From Desulfobacterales bacterium (GTDB taxonomy: Bacteria; Desulfobacterota; Desulfobacteria; Desulfobacterales; Desulfobacteraceae), in NCBI GenBank assembly GCA_022361315.1, contig JAKSBB010000122.1, positions 1 through 6,659 on the forward strand: 6,659 bases of DNA, read 5' to 3'. Shown piece after piece: positions 6,210 through 6,659 of this stretch. Positions within the stretch are counted from its first letter, which is position 1; each line of letters starts with the position of its first letter. Position numbers and translations under genes: made by a program. The notes beneath the pieces are model-generated. The model was not told the DNA's origin and made no database searches. It was given only the letters and a program-made list of their open reading frames with translations.

Positions 6210-6431
6210 ATGGAAATTAAACTGGATAACAATAATATCGTGGAAGTCAAAATCGGCTCCCACGTCTATGACGAATTGTCTGACACATGGATAAATTGGG
6301 ACATGCTGGACCCGGCCACCCGGACGCATCTGGAAACGCTGGTTAAGGAAGTGGAAACAAGTGCCACGGCCATCCGGTCTGCCGCAATTAATACGGTTTC
6401 GATCCTGATGAAACCGGCGCTGATGTCCTGA
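6210..6431 (+). CDS. Small hypothetical protein, 73 residues
   Basis: I do not recognise this protein. The ATG at 6210 is preferred: AAGGG at 6196-6200 is 9 bases upstream. A TTG at 6207 would add one residue. The product begins MEIKLDNNNIVEVKIG, contains two Trp in a DTWINWD segment, and from about residue 34 looks helical (TRTHLETLVKEVETSATAIRSAA), with a modestly hydrophobic end (INTVSILMKPALM). There is no signal peptide, clear membrane helix or Cys. It lies between the tRNA terminator and a strong hairpin, so it is probably transcribed alone, although I see no convincing promoter. TTGACC at 6141-6146 has no good -10 partner. A well-placed ribosome site, sensible amino-acid composition and a following terminator support it being real. 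A small cytoplasmic or DNA/protein-binding role would be a guess. Confidence 0.6.
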   Translation: MEIKLDNNNIVEVKIGSHVYDELSDTWINWDMLDPATRTHLETLVKEVETSATAIRSAAINTVSILMKPALMS

Positions 6432-6470
6432 TACTATATCCGCAAAACAGCGAAATCGTCCGACACAAAT

Positions 6471-6509
6471 CAGCCCTTGCACCATACCGGTGCAAGGGCT
6501 GTCTATTTT
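6471..6509. terminator. Strong hairpin terminator between convergent genes, possibly bidirectional
   Basis: CAGCCCTTGCACC (6471-6483) pairs perfectly with GGTGCAAGGGCTG (6489-6501), 13 bp around a five-base loop. TCTATTTT follows on the + strand (6502-6509). On the - strand the stem is followed by ATTTGTG, a weaker T-rich tail. It ends the small + strand gene 39 bases after its stop and may also serve the - strand gene ending at 6534. Confidence 0.85.
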
Positions 6510-6533
6510 CCAAGATAGCGCCGAAGGGCCCGG

Positions 6534-6659
6534 CTATTTGGATGTACAATTATCGTTGGCGTGCATCTCGTAGCGGTCATTGTAGCCCTTGACAAACCCC
6601 TCAATGAAGTCAGAAGGCTTGTTTTCCTGCTCCAGCTTTGCCACATGTCTTTCAACGGA
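6534..6659 (-). CDS. C-terminal end of an unidentified protein, cut by the window edge
   Basis: On the - strand an open frame enters from base 6659 and ends at a TAG (6536-6534), giving the last 41 residues of a protein. They are charged and probably helical (SVERHVAKLEQENK, then DFIEGFVKGYNDRYEMH), with a short polar tail containing one Cys (NDNCTSK). Other frames across this stretch are either closed or give Ser/Arg/Thr-rich translations typical of shadows, so this frame is favoured. I do not recognise the family from so little sequence. It converges on the 73-residue gene and shares the intergenic hairpin at 6471-6501. Its start and upstream context lie outside the window. Confidence 0.55.
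   Translation of the reverse strand, partial: SVERHVAKLEQENKPSDFIEGFVKGYNDRYEMHANDNCTSK

Noticed and set aside
6135..6485. 116-codon open frame on the - strand over the small + strand gene
   Set aside because: It starts inside the intergenic hairpin, crosses the whole 73-residue gene, has no ribosome site and gives a Cys/His/Arg/Phe-rich sequence typical of shadows. The + strand frame is better supported.

Overview
The window looks like chromosomal housekeeping DNA from a Desulfobacterota (deltaproteobacterial, probably Desulfobacterales-like) organism. This is an inference from protein style, moderately GC-rich coding sequence, AT-rich gaps, and a long acidic protein with an N-terminal MJ0042-type zinc ribbon and a C-terminal DUF3426 domain, an architecture I associate with that group. 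No phage, insertion sequence, CRISPR array or integrase is visible.

Layout on the + strand: (1) 20-1903, mnmG, the FAD-dependent tRNA wobble-uridine modification enzyme. (2) 1904-1986, an AT-rich gap with a weak candidate promoter and an 8-bp inverted repeat. (3) 1987-5960, three closely spaced genes that look like one operon: a CbpA-type DnaJ co-chaperone, hypoxanthine phosphoribosyltransferase, and an 832-residue membrane protein made of zinc ribbon, about 560 residues of acidic low-complexity sequence, a Lys/Arg block, one transmembrane helix and DUF3426. (4) 5968-6136, a compact tRNA unit: a good sigma70 promoter, tRNA(CAU) and a strong intrinsic terminator. (5) 6210-6431, a small unrecognised protein gene, followed by a strong hairpin at 6471-6501. 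(6) 6534-6659, on the - strand, the last 41 codons of a gene running in from the right edge, convergent with the small ORF.

The genes do not form a single pathway. MnmG and tRNA(CAU) both concern translation, but C34 is not an MnmG substrate, so their proximity carries no functional message. No terminator is evident between the zinc-ribbon gene and the tRNA promoter, so operon transcripts may run through the tRNA and end at its terminator.

The most interesting object is the zinc-ribbon/DUF3426 protein. Its predicted cytosolic acidic region is not random: it has eight copies of an [IL]SF[DE] motif (three exactly seven residues apart) and a run of five Phe exactly five residues apart, each followed by Glu or Asp. 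I count only four Lys/Arg over roughly 600 residues. This suggests a multivalent docking or scaffold segment anchored in the inner membrane, but no function can be assigned from sequence alone.
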